64,000 nucleotides of DNA from Glossina fuscipes (GCF_014805625.2 NW_023998415.1:37611829-37675828); one strand, 5' to 3'; positions 37,712 through 51,240 are shown, counted from the first letter of the stretch. Notes: generated by a model not told the origin, from the letters alone. Numbers and translations: made by a program.

Positions 37712-40045
37712 CAGAAAAGGTGAAGTTACCCGTCAACGGAATCAATTGCCACGGAACTACAGCTATTTAAAGCTCCAAGAAACGTATGATTGAAGATAGT
37801 ACTTCCAAATCGAGAGGTCATAATTTCATTCAACACCCTGCGGCACTATTTGCTTAGAAAATGGGTTGACGTGGTGCTCATACACCCAATTTGAATACAT
37901 TAATACGTTTATGTAATAGCATAATAGTTTTATTGGATAGGAATTTTTCATTTCCATTCTAAAGTTTTCTTAAATTATTTATATATATATATATATGTAT
38001 GCATTTTGTTAAGAATACCAATTTCAATGTCACTAATGTCACGATAATATGAACAGCGGTTTAATGTGGTTTTTATTGTTTATGTATGTATATATGTGTG
38101 CGTTCATATAATAAATCTATAATGCGGGTATGGTTAATGAATTTTTTACACAGTTGTGGAAATAATGATACGTAATTAACGTGATACTAATGTTAAGGGC
38201 GGGTTTACCTCATAAAACGACTTAGTAATTACTACGCCTCAGTTTGTCTTCAATTACATAGGGATCCGTAACGTATTTATTTTACAATGCAATGAACCTT
38301 CAGTCATATGAATTCTTAGATGAACTTAGGGATCTTTAAAATTTACTCGATTATACCAACTGAGATCATAAGATAGTGAAAATCAAAATAATTGATGTCG
38401 ATAATTCAACTCATCAAACCATTTGGTAGAGAAATAAATCTAAGTATCTTTTATAATAACAAGACTATAAACTTATTATATGAAAAGTGGTCTCAATGGA
38501 GTTAAGCTTATAGGCGTATATATGTTATATTTCGATTCTTTAGGAAATAGTGATAATTAGATTAAGATTGCAAAGTATCCAACAAAGAGAGCTTAGCTTT
38601 CTCTTAGCTTTCTATTCGTGCACTTTTTTCTATCAATAGCTACAAGCTCCTTCAATCTTCTCTGATTAAATGATATCTGATTGCTCTCTCTCTCTCTCTC
38701 TCTCTCTTTGCGATAAGCTGAAAAACCGCATTCGACCAAGTCAAGTCATAGTGGTTTGAGATAAGAAGAAATGTCACAAGACTTTGAGTATGTAGCTCTA
38801 CTTTTTGAACAGTACACCATAGAAGGTTTCTCATGAAAAATAAAGCCTTGTAGGGGCAAAAAGATGCAAATTATTAATATTTTATGACGAAAATAAGTTC
38901 ATAATAAAAATTTGTTGTCAAAATTAATTGAATTACATTTGATCCAAACGGGTAAGGGGGAATAATAATAATATCTTTGAGAAATAAATTGAACTTGACG
39001 TCTTGATCAGTCTCCAAAATCGGGTAATTCATTGTATAATATTCGGTGTATTTTTGGTATATTATCACGAATTGACTAAACGAATGAACAGTTGTATTAG
39101 GCGAAGTTGTGTAGGGTATTTATTGTCAATCTTGCAAGTATAGCGTTTCTACTCGTTTGAGTTATACTGTTTGAGTACCTAGTAATAGTAGTAACTCTCT
39201 ATACTCGTATTTTGCTTTGTTCAAACGATGTATTAAAAATTTTGATTAAACTAAATTTGAATATGTTTTTACAGAGAAGCGTAGTACTAAAATTATCAAA
39301 TTCAAAACCTTTAGCTCTTTATAGCTAAAAGATCTTTTCATTTGTTTTTATTTCGCTTTGAAAAGCAAGAGAAGATTTTACAAAGAATAACTGATTTACA
39401 AGCGCAGGTTGCATTTGAATTCAACTGTAGACTCAAACAATCGCCCAAAATCATTGTATCTATCCGAAGAGTAAGACACAAAAATTCTACCTAATGACCA
39501 ATTAACCAATATTGTCCACTATTTGACACATGATTCTGGTGACACACAATACGACCATTGTATACATGAACGGTAGTCAAATAAAAGTGCGCAACTTTGA
39601 CTTGCGTTGTATGTGCATAACAACATAACAAAGTTTCAAAAAAAATAAATAAAAATAAAAAGATTGTTAACAGTGTCTACGGTAACAAGCCGATAAGGCG
39701 TCACCGACTCGATAGTTTACAAAAAACTTTTCAAAAACTCATGTTTGTTACATGTATTTGTATATGACTTCGATAGACAGTTAACACAAGTCTAAGCGTT
39801 CGACTGCTAATGTGTATAAAATGAGTACTTGTATGCATACACATGGTTAGTATGTGTATAGACACGTGTAAGTGGCTTATATTACTCTACTGCTCAGCAA
39901 AGTTTTTTTATAATTTGAAAGAATATTTCTCAAAACTTCTCTTTTAATACAATCGTAACGAGTTTTTTGGGTTTTTAACTGATAATAACACGACTTCCTA
40001 ATGAATGAATATTGTAAAAAAGAAGCAAACAAACACAAATTAACG
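37712..40045. other. AT-rich stretch without recognisable genes
   Basis: A CT run at 38686-38708 and TA at 37981-37998 are the only clear structures. The part next to 37712 may hold more decayed non-LTR sequence that I cannot place. Confidence 0.5.
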
Positions 40046-40049
40046 CAAA

Positions 40050-40790
40050 TGTGTGGGTTGTTCGAAAAATAGATACTATATGCGCTTGCATGTATTTTGA
40101 TCATTTTCTCACTTGAAGAGAAAGTATTTATTGAGATAAATTGGCCCAATCTATACTAAACAAAATATTTTCCATCATTTCCTACAACTTTGTCGCATCT
40201 TTTTTGGCAGGAAGAACCATATTGGTGCGGATCCAGTGATCCACAGCCAGCGAGCCATTTTTGCAACCGCAAACTTCTTCAGAACTACTTCAGAACTTCT
40301 CATTCGACCCCGACAACGATGCATATTTTACTCTTTGAACGTTTGGTCGAGCGTTGTCACGCAAAAGGATGACTGTTCGTCTGTTAAACGCTATGGCTTG
40401 TCCGTTTTTCCCTCCTCTTAGGTATATTGATTCATCCACTGCTAAGCTGTCCGAAAGTTGCATGAGAATTTGAGCAGGATTTGCATCTAATAAGCTTTGC
40501 AACTCATTGTTCTCCAGGCCATTCTTTATTGTTAATATCAAGATCGCCTCTCTTAAACCGTTGAAAGCCAAACTTATAGTTATGGATATGATGGAGCAAC
40601 ATCGTCATAAACTTCTTAAAGTGTTTAATGGGCTTCAGCAGACGATTTCTTTATATCAGCCAACAATAGTAATGAATGCCAAAAATGAAATTCTGTCCGT
40701 TTCAAGATTAGATGATTCTGTATATACTGAATAAAACAGTGATGCGAAATGGAAAACTGGTATTCTACGTAGAGAAGGGTCAAAAACATC
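40050..40790 (-). mobile_element. Second mariner relic, mellifera-type lineage
   Basis: Read on the minus strand. The N-terminal remains at about 40655-40580 (SAEAH, EVYDDVAPSYP) lead into FGFQRFKRGDLDINNKEWPG (about 40580-40515), the first helix-turn-helix. The frame at 40290-40571 continues ELQSLLDANPAQILMQLSDS (second helix-turn-helix) and jumps by deletion to RRTVILLRDNARPNVQRV, matching the HDNARPH box around the second catalytic Asp with both His replaced. The C-terminal tail near 40190-40160 has KVVGNDGKYF. GTGGGTTGTTCGAAAA at 40051-40066 resembles a mariner terminal repeat; its partner was not found. Frameshifted and internally deleted, so inactive. Confidence 0.75.
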
Positions 40791-41530
40791 GAATTTACAT
40801 CGTTGTGTAGATTGATGCTTCACGTTACTTTACCATTATCGTCAGTACATCTCGCTGATCAAAATACATCAAAGCATCTATTATATATATATATATATAT
40901 ATATATTTGTATAATTGTTTGTGTATGCATGTCTGCGTGTGTGGATGAAATGTATAAATTTAAATATCAAAAAAAAAAAAAAAAGAAACAAAAAAAATAT
41001 CTCGCTTTTCAATGAATGAATTTTACTCTGTTACAGCAAAACAAATAAAAAGCACACGAATTTTAAATTTCATTGCATTCGCGTTTTGGTAACACGCTGT
41101 AAACCGGTACACAAGTGTAAACTATATGCACACATATATATACAGAGGCATACATATACTTATATATGTACATATATTGCCGATCGAATTTATGTTTAGG
41201 CGGTTCAGCACCGTTTGGTTTTTTTTTTCTTTTTTTTTTCTTTTTTTTTTTTTTGTCAATAACGCACTTTTTTTCTAAAACGTTCTTTCCGAAGCACTTT
41301 GAATGGATCAATTTCATGGTCTTTCTTGTTGCAGATACTTACGTACACACGAACGCATGCATCCATGTATATAAACCAAGAAGTAAATAAGAGTATGTCA
41401 TTGTTATGAACTGGGAATGGGTATGTGTGTGGGTTTCTTAACTTTAATACGCTCACTAATCGCATTCTGTCTAAGTGTGTTGATCTCGTCAGAAAAATAC
41501 ACATTTGTCAAATTTGTCCTCAAAAACAAA

Positions 41531-41617
41531 CAAGTAAGAAATTTATAGTCGGCCGTGACCGAATCTCTTATACCCAATGCCTTTATCTTACAAAAAAAAA
41601 AAAAAAGAAGAAGTTTT
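41531..41617 (-). repeat. mini-me-like end fragment (G1)
   Basis: CAAGTAAGAAATTTATAGTCGGCCGTGACCGAATCTCTTATACCCAATGCCTTTATCTTAC is only the terminal palindrome end, followed by a poly-A tract. A second, longer element of the same orientation begins at about 41618. Confidence 0.6.
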
Positions 41618-42667
41618 AACAAGTCAAAATACTATACTCGGCCACGGCCTGCACCTCTTCATCTAATTCATTTTCCGATAGTGCACTAAAAATTATACAC
41701 TATTCCCATACTATAAAGGCATACTTCGAATGCCCGCCCTCGAATTGAAGGCTATCCAAAACATTAATTCGCGTAATTCAATTTTGGCATACTTAACTTA
41801 CCTGCTGCTAAATATTTCATTATTTTTCCATTTGTTTTCGTCATAAAAAACTACATCTTAGGGTTTGTCAATAGGTAAGATTTTACTTTTCATGCGCTGA
41901 AGGGCTATAGAAACTAGACTTATGTGATCCAAAATTGTTTGTACGATTAAGTTTTTTAATATCGTTTTGCGACTATGGACAAATTTTCATGAAACCTCGT
42001 TCTATGGGTGATAACGCCCATAGAAAGTAGATCTATTTGTACCACTGTTTTATTAATTTTTATCATGTCGCGCGATCAACTGATGACTTTTCACAATAAT
42101 ACGTTGTGCGGAAAGGAGTCAAAAAAATTGTTTCAATTCGAACCATTTTCAATAAATAGGTGCAACTCAAAAATACATGGACAGATCATCAGACAGATAG
42201 ATAGACAAGCTTAGATCGAATAAGAACAATTTTCGTTTGCGGTGTAGCAAAAGACGGATCTATCTTAAGTCCTTATCCCATAGATGGTGTACGGTACACA
42301 TGGTATACGGTATAAATATTGCAAAAAAAAAAAAAAAAAAAAATGATTTTGTGCGGGCGAGAGTGGTTTTTCAAATTTTTCCGGGATTTCACGTAGGAAT
42401 TTTTATCATATTTTTGTTTTAGATTATGATAAATAATGAGGATAAGACTCAGGAAGTGGCTATATTGTTAATATCTGCGTGGCTGTGATCGATTTGGCGA
42501 AAAATTTCAATCTCTCTTACAATTTTAAAGTCGATGCATTCATTTTCACACACAACGAGTATACTTATTGCAGGCATACGTACATTGTGCGCTTCCTTCT
42601 CGATGTTTGTTGCACACGTTTTGACAAAAAGGATATACCCCCGCCGTTCGGTGGTGGGCATACAAAT
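41618..42667 (-). repeat. mini-me-like element, diverged long copy (G2)
   Basis: It starts AACAAGTCAAAATACTATACTCGGCCACGGCC and ends ACACGTTTTGACAAAAAGGATATACCCCCGCCG and GTGGTGGGCATACAAATA, the same right-hand grammar as other copies. In between, GACAGATCATCAGACAGATAGATAGAC (42179-42206) is a degraded GAYR run. Most of the middle does not align with the common subfamily. The short frames at 42008-42214 and 42479-42706 have no support as genes. Confidence 0.5.
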
Positions 42668-43097
42668 AAAAAAAAAAAAAAGAAAAAGAAATACATAAAT
42701 AATTAAATAAAGTGAAATAGGAACGGATATAAATGCAAAAATCTAAATGAGTGGGGAAATGTGGGCACAAAAAGAACGTGAGTGTACGCGCGCGCACGTA
42801 TTTGTGTGTATTTGCAGACTTTAGAAGCCAACGGAAATACTACATATTTTGTTTTCTTTGTTATTGATTAATGTGTTACATTTTCGCACTTTATTGCTGT
42901 TATTGCTGTTGTGGTTTTTAGTGGTTTTCGAGTTCTTGCATTAAATACATAAACAAATACGCACACCGATATGCATGCGTTACACAATCAATTTGAATAA
43001 CTAAGCGACTAAAGTAAATGCAATGTGAACGACTAAATTTCAAGTCGCTTTACCTCACAAAATTTAAAAATACATAAAAACGAGAGATTGCACGCAA

Positions 43098-43141
43098 GAC
43101 CGACCAACCGACCGACCGACCGACCGACCGAACGACCGACC
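43098..43141. repeat. CGAC tetranucleotide array
   Basis: About ten CGAC/CGAA units with two single-base changes. It is GC-richer than everything around it. Confidence 0.9.
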
Positions 43142-44394
43142 TATTCATTGTGTGCATTGTAATCAAATAGCAGTTTCCGGTATTTTCATAAAACACTTTT
43201 GTGCACAATTGCGGCTACCTAATCGGTTCGACTCTTGTTCAGATTATTGGCAATGGGTTTACTACTAATGCACAGATCTTTTACTTTATATTCATTTATA
43301 AATATGATAACATATTTTCAATTGCATCTCTAATATCATAAAATATGCAATAATGACGGGGGTGTTGCGTTTTTTCGGAAAACCTATAGCATATGAACGA
43401 ATGTAAGGTTCAGATGCAGGCCCTCTATATGACTAAGATAACAATAAATAAAGTTTCAGTTTGACCACAACAATCCGATCATACCATTGAGGGCTAATTT
43501 CAATTGGTTTCTGGTTTCGTGGTTTCATGTTTCCGTGTATGAGTTGTCTCGTTATTTGTATTCTTGTTTGTTTTGATGCTTCGGCATCTCCGGCTAAAAT
43601 TCAGTTTTTTTTTTGTGTTTTTTTTTTTTATTAAAATTCATTCTCAATTACGGAACTAAAGTTAGATATGAGTTTTGCTTCAACATGGACATGAGACTCC
43701 AGAAACTTTCTGCCAATATTGCGTTACCTTATATAACGTGTATAAATTTATCTGAAGCTGAGAAAAAGATTTTATATCTTGTACCATTAATGAAAATGAA
43801 CGCATACATACATATATATATACACGTTTATTGCGAAATTAAATATTTCTGTAAACACCACCGAGGAACAGGTATATATATATATATATATATGTCAGCA
43901 TTACTATTATGCCTCTGAAATCCGTAAATGTGCAACCCCTGAGATATATTTTTGGTCAAACGAAAATGATGAGTAGATTTGGTTATGTCCCATTATTCCT
44001 TTTTCTGCCCCTTTTTCACCTCTCTATTGGCGCAATTTTAAATTTCCCATAACTCACACCCAAGGATTTTCGAAAAATATAAATACATTCGCTAAACGAA
44101 ATTTATACATCTCAGATACTGGTCGGAAATTTGAGACAAAAAACTTTGCCAAAGCCACTTCAAAATTTGCTATATATATATATATATATATATATATTGT
44201 CCAAATGTAACAAACCGTAACAGTAAGTAATATTACGAATGAAATTCGTGACCGAAAGTTCTTTTAGAACCGCGTACAGCTTGTTATAATCGAAGGATTT
44301 CTGCTCGAAAAGGCAGAAACCTCATGAAACGTCGGAAAATGTCTTATATGGAGATATAATAATTATAGAAAATCGAAAAATTAATTCAATTAGT

Positions 44395-44740
44395 TTTCGA
44401 ACTGAATCTTAGGATAGGGAAACAAAGATTTGAGATCAAAGTTCTTCCTTTCGGCAATGTTATGCATTTGTGATCCATGGTTTTTATTGGTTTCGTTAAT
44501 CGCACTCCCCAAAGAGATATATGCGGACTTCCGATACGTCTCTCGGCATATTACCAACGTTTAACAAGCCTCATAAGCACCGGGTAAATGGAGTTGGTAT
44601 CAAAAAAGATGTGCTGTTATATTCTCTGAAAGCCTTAACCAATCATAACTTACTTACCCAACATTATGAAAGCTTGTAATTAAAGTTTACTCAAGCGGCC
44701 AAGTTGTTCTGAATATAAAAAAGGAAAACTGAAAAACTAT
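44395..44740 (+). pseudogene. Possible Ty3/gypsy reverse transcriptase fragment
   Basis: RFEIKVLPFGN at about 44428-44460 resembles the FKVLPFGL box of gypsy-type RTs. Farther on, in another frame, KKDVLLYSLKALTNHN and NIKK could be the degraded palm-to-thumb segment. The YxDD box is not clear. It is a weak match with stops; chance similarity is possible. Confidence 0.25.
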
Positions 44741-45389
44741 TAAAGTGCAAAACAGCAGAATGCACTAGATTTGAATACAAAAACATTTTTCCTTCTTAAC
44801 ATAAATTTTTATGATTTATACAAAAATAAAGTAAGAGAAAAGGAAAAAAAAAATAAAAATAAATAAATAAATAAATAAAAAAAAAAGACTGCAGTCGTGA
44901 GATTTTTTACATTTGATTAACTTATTTTTCTAAGGTTTCGGTTTTTCTTTGATTTCAATTTTTTCTTCTTTTTTTCACAATTTGGCATTTTTGCATGAAA
45001 AAGGTGCACAGTTTAGCAACTTATGATTTTAGAAAGGTTTAGAAAAGGAAAACAAATTAAAAAATATTGCACAATATTTTACGTTTGAGAAAATATGTTC
45101 ATTGACCGACCTATTTTATTACTATTGCGATAATTTGAGAAAACAAAACATTATATGATATATTTCGTAGAAACTTTTCATTGGCAATACGCGATGACGT
45201 TAGTTGATCATAAATTACTACTAAATGTAAGAATTTTAGCGATATTGCAGGCAATGTATTACATATAAAAAGTGCAATACATGTAAATTATTACGAAATT
45301 AGGGAAAGCAACTGAATTGGATCTATTAAAATTCAGGTTCGGGTCTTTGCTAAAATACGAGCAGTGCGAGCTAAAAAGGAAACCCGAAC

Positions 45390-45946
45390 CAAGAAAGTTA
45401 TATTCGTCGTGTGTCGAAACTCGCATACCCACCACCATATTTTTCGCACTCTCCTCTTCAAGTTTTCTTATTCGATACCCATACCGCTGGTATTATTAAG
45501 AAAATTTTATCCCTCATCTCTACCATATTCATTTTTAGGCAGATAATATATCTTCATTTAAGGAGTGCACAAAATAGTTTTAAACCTTCTGTCTTGTTTG
45601 TCTTACGATAAATTCGCATAAAACCTCAAAAAAGTGAAAAAAATTGTGTTCATTTTACGCTCCATGCGCGCTTCTGCTCCGACCGATTTGGCCCATTTTC
45701 AATATTAACCTGTGCGCAGAAACTTCCAATGTTTCTACCAAATTTGAAGTCGATATCTTCATTTGCGATCAGAAGAGTACTAACAACACACACCACACCG
45801 ACGGACAGAAATGGCTAAATCAACTCAGGATGAAAAATATATATATATACTTTATAGGGTCTGGGAAGCTTCCTTTTGTGTGTTACATACATTATGGAAA
45901 AAAACAAATTGAGTATACTCGCGTCTTACAGTGGTGTGGGTATAAT
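45390..45946 (-). repeat. mini-me-like element, second subfamily (H)
   Basis: It opens AAGAAAGTTATATTCGTCGTGTGTCGAAACTCGCATACCCACCACC. It then has CTCCGACCGATTTGGCCCATTTTCAATATTAACC, TACCAAATTTGAAGTCGATATCTTCATTTGCG, CACCACACCGACGGACAG and TA repeats at 45838-45850. It ends GTGGTGTGGGTATAATA. It shares the opening AAGAAAGTTATATTCG and the internal CACACC.GACGGA with copy K and differs from copies C-F. Confidence 0.65.
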
Positions 45947-47120
45947 AAAAAGCAGACACATATATGAAACAAACTAGGTCTTGAATTACGATCACAACAC
46001 AACATTAAAAAACTGAGTTATTGCCATTAACGATACTACCATGCACAGTTATAGCAAAAGCATTGAAAAGCACTGCAAATCGGGTTATAACAACTTTTAG
46101 AAACACTACGCTACTTCAGTTGTTTTGATATGTCTTAAGGGACGCTGAAACCTATCTGATTCACTATCTTATTTCACTATGATATTCAGAAATCATCAAC
46201 GCAACAATCTCCCCTCCCATATATACCCACCCCATATACGTAAGACGTTGAATTAATTATGAAAACGCTTAAAAAGAATTAACGCAATTCACAACGACAG
46301 CGACGACGACGGCGACGACGACCACGACGACAGCTTCAGTTGAAGAAAAGAAAATATTTCTTTTATTATTTTTTCATTACAAGCTTTGAAAAGGAAACCG
46401 CTACTTAACAAATACTAACTTAATGGACAAACTTTCAATCAATTTTAAGTTTTTCACTTTCTTTTTTAAAACTTTTTAATCACTTTAAAATGTTTTTATT
46501 TATTTATTTACTTTTTTTTTTTTTGTTTGAGCAGCACAAAGCCTAAGGCAATGGACGGTTACATTCCCCCCATCCCAATGAATAATTTTTTTGTACACTG
46601 GAGCACAGTTGAATTGCACAAGTACAATTTCCTAGAAGAGTTTAGTGTTTCTTAGATAGGTGAAAGAATAATAAATTATATCAAGATGTAAAGAAATAAA
46701 AACACAAATCGATGCAATCTGTCATTTTTTTAAGAATTCTGTTCTCAAATTGCAAAACTAGTATGAAAAAGAAAAATTATTAATTTTATGGAATTTAAAA
46801 GCAATGCAAAAGCAACGCAATTTGATTTCGTACCTGCAGCTTCAATGGTACCACAATTCTATTAGGCGGTCCTGTATTTCGTATATTCTACTTGCCTGCA
46901 TAACATGCATCGGTGCGACATATTCCTGCTGAGAAACGTTTCACTTTTTATGAAAATGCACGAAATTGACTCAATGATGGGTTTGCCTCAACAGTTTTTT
47001 TACCGCAGCTTCCACAAATTATCAGGCAGTTAGCAAAAATGTATATAGCTAACGATAGACAATACTTCGACCAAAATATTTTTCATCATTTTCATACAAT
47101 ATATGCCACGCGTATGTCAC
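45947..47120. other. Stretch without recognisable genes
   Basis: An imperfect CGA/GAC trinucleotide run lies at 46298-46333, and T runs and ATTT repeats at 46496-46525. No coding or element signal was found. Confidence 0.5.
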
Positions 47121-47124
47121 ATGC

Positions 47125-48450
47125 CTGGTGGAAGGGTATCGAAATTTTGGTTTTTTTGGTCGAAAACAATTTTTTTACTTCTTCCTTTCTACTGCAGTCA
47201 GGTTGATTTCTTTTGCCTAAACTATGTCTTCAATATTTTAAAAATTCTAGCTTAGGGCTTTAAAATTTTTCTTAATGCCACTAAATACAAACAAATCTAT
47301 TTTCGGTATCATCATAAAAATGAAAGTCCGGCTCAGATCAACCATAAGTCAACAGCAATGTCTACTGAATATAGCGAAATGAAATAATGCCTTCCAGTTT
47401 AGTGTCTGTAACGTTCTCGCTTCCAATGTGACCTCATACCAATCGATTCGGAATCATTTCCTGAACCGATCTAAGCCTGTCTGTATGTCTAATCCTTAGT
47501 CCATGTAAATTTGTATTCAAAGCTGAAAGTCGCAATTTTTAAGATATTTGAATGAAATTTGATACACTGACGTGTTCGAAACGATTTGGATCGGTTGGCT
47601 ATTGAAAACGATTCGGATCGGTCTACTTTTTCGACCAAAAAATTACAATTTTCAATATTTATCGAACAAGGTGGCTAAATAATAGTATTTTGATATTCTA
47701 CATGGGCGTGCAAACTTTGGACCGGTTGGGGAAATTTTTCCAACCCCCACCTACATAGCCGCTCCTACGAAACCAGTTTCCTTACATAATAAGATAGTCT
47801 TATTTTCAATACTTCATGACATATAATAGTAAATTGACAAAGAAATCAACCTTACCGAATTTGGATTACATAGATCTATTTTTTTGGATACCATCGCGTA
47901 TAAGGATACTCAGGAAATTTAAAACTCAGGAAATTTAAAACTTTATATATAAAAGGTCTTAGTGCTAATGAAAATTTGTTCGTGATGGTAATTTGACATG
48001 AAAATGATTTGGACTAAATATGAGCATCATGGGTCTATTTCTTGAACCCAACTCGATATGAAATTTCTCATGAATAGGAATATTTAATTTTTAATATTTT
48101 ATGTAGTAATTTAACCAAAACAATTAACAGTAACAGTAACATTTGGACCGGATAGGTCTATGTTTTAGATCCCAACTTATGTAAGGGTTATCATGAAAAG
48201 AAAGTGTAATTTTTAGTTTTCTATGGCGGAAACTGAAAAATAGTGACATTTGTCGGAAGTAAATTAAGTTTGCTAAATTTCGCTCACGTCATAGAATACT
48301 TTGGGGATGCTACAATATGCGAGTTATCATGAAGAGTGTGTCTTTGCATCAAAATAATTGAGTGTCTTATTAACGAAATCGGCAAATAATTGTACTCAGC
48401 TAATTGGCGTAGGGTATTTAATAGTCGGCCCTGCCCTACTATAATGTTTT
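47125..48450. repeat. Possible repeat of related design, unplaced
   Basis: It starts GCCTGGTGGAAGGGTATCGAAATTTTGG and ends GGCGTAGGGTATTTAATAGTCGGCCCTGCCC, ends like those of mini-me-type copies (GGGTAT and TCGGCC). Inside are CTGAACCGATCTAAGCCTGTCTGTATGTC and repeated GATTTGGATCGGTTGG / GATTCGGATCGGTCTA phrases. I cannot align it with the other copies, so it may be a separate family. Confidence 0.35.
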
Positions 48451-50360
48451 AATTTGTTTTTTAATTCATTTTTTGCTTATGTCGCGTGAAGGTTAATTTT
48501 TCTGCTTGTAATTGTATAGCAAAATTTATTTGCATTATTCCGGCATGTACAGTTACAAAAACAAGAACGGAAACAACTTTTCAAAAATTAAGGGAGAAAT
48601 TGAAGACAGGCAGAAGAAAGATTAAAGATTAAAGAAAACATATTAACTTTTATTTCGATTGCTTCATATAATAATTCATGGATCAATAAATTCCGGGACT
48701 AAGGGAGGAGCATTTTTGCAAAACTCGCTTTCATTCATCAATACATAGTGTTCCATAATGGAATGCAATTTGTAGTTTAAGATATAACATGACATTGTGG
48801 AACGTTTGTGTAAAATAAAACCTAAAAGAAACTCCGAACAGAAAAGAACTCCGAGCGTTTGTGACAAAATGGGATAAATTATATCAAATTTTCAATGCAA
48901 AGACATACATAATGTGGTAGTCGTTCCATGTCAGCCTCGGGCTCAAAACAAAAAGTGATATGGTTCAAATTTTATGCGCTGAAATATATCGTCAATGATG
49001 GGGTTACCCTTCACACTTTCAATTAGAAATGTGCGCCATATAAAAACTGAGAACGCAGTAACATCTCGAATACGCCAAAGATGATTTGCGAAATTTCATT
49101 TCGGTAATTTTTTTTTTTTTTTTAGGACAAATCCCACTTCAAGCTTGAAATTCATCAGGCTCCAGCTTTGGAACACATTAAAAAGATTGGTTTCGTTTTC
49201 AAACTCTTTTCTTGGGTGCCACAAAGTTTCATGAAACAAATTTCGATAGGTTCTCCAAATCTTGCTCGTCAGCAAAGGGAACCGTTTTTAGATTGCTTGA
49301 TGACTGGTGATGATGAAGATGGAGTGACGGAGCGATGGAGATGAAAAGTGGACAGTGTTTAAAGATGGGGTTTATGAAAAGGCGACACGACCGTCCACCT
49401 CCATAGTCGAGAGTGTCCAAATTGCAGTGGATGAATACTCTGCCCCCAAACCAGAGAATTTCTTCTCCACTGGGTTACATAAGTTGTCAGTGGAAAACAC
49501 TGGCAAACAGTTCTAACTAACAAAAGACGTTACGTTTTGGATTAAATTTTGAATAAAAAGTGAAAAAAAAAATGTTGTGTTGTGTTGAAAGAACTTTCCT
49601 TTACCCCGAACAGTTCGAACAAGCACAGCAAGTTTACATTTCAGATTATTGTTCTGTACAGACCAGCCATCATGGCACAATAAAATCATAAACCTCGTTG
49701 CCAACGTTTGCACGAACATTTGTTTGTATGGGCGTCCAAGCAGTAATTCCGTTTAAATATTGTGCATTCATTCAACAGATCGGTCTATCTATTTTTATAT
49801 GCTTACATGTGTTGTAGCGCTATTAAAAAAAGCTAAATGCTTTCTATGTATTTATCTTACTTGATAACTTTTCCCAAAGGCGAATATAGTGTTTTGCGCT
49901 TCTATTATGGCCGGCTTATGTTTACAGAATTACTTATGTGTATTCACACATGCAAATACAGATTATGCTCTATTTACTGAATATTTGTATATTGAATGAA
50001 AATTCAGTTTATTTTATAGTTTGCTCAGTCAATGTGTTGTGTTGCGAGTGTAAATAGAAATCCATTTAATTTTGTTTAGTTGGTAATCATTGAAAATTAT
50101 TTTGTGTAAAGTGATGCACAAATATTATGAGTGCAATTAAAAAAAAGAAAAATTTTGGTACTTGGGTTAAGTTTTTCCTAAAGATTATAACAACGCCAAT
50201 GACCAATGGCCAATGGGCTATAATATTGCACTTATCCGTAATACAGTTGACATAATCGAAATTGTTTAAATTTAAATATTAAAATTTTGAAGATTAGATT
50301 TAGATTTGAAAACTTTCAATTAAGCTCAGTAAGCTAGAAATGGATTTTGAAAATTTTAAA
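48451..50360. other. Stretch without recognisable genes
   Basis: Several short minus-strand frames (48676-48867, 49229-49420, 49513-49719) have slightly better than random composition but no family resemblance, no splice context and no shared frame. I do not call them genes. Confidence 0.5.
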
Positions 50361-50361
50361 A

Positions 50362-51240
50362 TCACCGAAAGATGAGCGGTACAATTATTTCGTTTCAAAA
50401 CGATTGCAACGCCCAGAAGAAAGCATCAACGAACCCATCAAGTACATATATATTCTTGGTCAGCATTAAATTCTAAATCCGCATGTCCGTCTGTCCGTCT
50501 GTCCGTTTGTATACCTTGTCTGTTGGCCTTGTGTCCTGGCCGCAAAAATGCAGCTATCGGTTTTAAATTTGACGGAAGTATTGGAAGTTCTCGCACGCAG
50601 ATTGGTATTGAAAATGGTCCAAATCGGTCGGAGGACACGCCCGCAGTACCACGTAAACTGAGAAGCCCTCTGTTTTTCAAAGGAATTGAAAAATTGGTTT
50701 TTGCTCATTACTCATAAATTATACAAAATAAATGTACAAAAATTTGAACGCATATTCTGTTGGCAATGCAGTGGCATTTGTGCACAAAAATGAAAAAGTT
50801 GACCACGCCTATCCAGTGTTGTAGTTTAACAAAATTGAATTATTTCTTCAATAACTCCATAAGGCGCAGAAACAAGCTTCAAAAACCCTACAAAGTAGAT
50901 AAGTTCTTGGCCAGTTTCAAATCTTGAATGCACTTAAACAAGTCCGCCTATTCGTCTGTCCAAAGGTCTATTTGCGTAACTTTGTAGTGTTATTGGTAAA
51001 CATTTTCGTATTAACGAAAATGAAGATATCGCCTACAAATTTACAAAAGAGATTTGAAATGACCTAAGCTTTTCAAAAGACACATCTACAACGCCTTCTT
51101 TGAAAATAGAAGAAATCAACTGGACCTGCTCCATATTATAGAGCATGAGAATTTTCTTCTTCTATTTCTTTTGTCGTTTTTTAAGGTAAACTGTAATGGG
51201 TATTAAAGATTCGATCTCGACGGAGCTTAATTTTCTAAGT
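50362..51240 (+). repeat. mini-me-like element, near full-length copy (J)
   Basis: ATCACCGAAAGATGAGCGG, TTTCAAAACGATTGCAACGCCCAGAAG, ACATATATATTCTTGGTCAGCATTAAATTCTAAATC, then GTCCGTCTGTCCGTCTGTCCG (50485-50505). Next come TGGCCGCAAAAATGCAGCTATCGG, TTGACCACGCCTATCCAGTG (the point where copy A is interrupted), GCAGAAACAAGCTTCAAAAACCC and CTCCATATTATAGAGCATG. It ends AATGGGTATTAAAGATTCGATCTCGACGGAGCTTAATTTTC. The frames at 50438-50717 are shadows of it. Confidence 0.8.

Larger units (their letters stand above)
42668..45388. other. AT-rich stretch with simple repeats and a possible pol fragment
   Basis: It holds a CGAC tetramer array at 43098-43141, TA runs at 43873-43893 and 44171-44197, and AAAT repeats near 44855-44880. 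A possible gypsy RT fragment at 44395-44740 is listed separately. Nothing else was recognised. Confidence 0.5.

Noticed and set aside
43098..43141. CRISPR-like appearance of regular repeats
   Set aside because: Simple tetranucleotide array without spacers, in a eukaryotic sequence.
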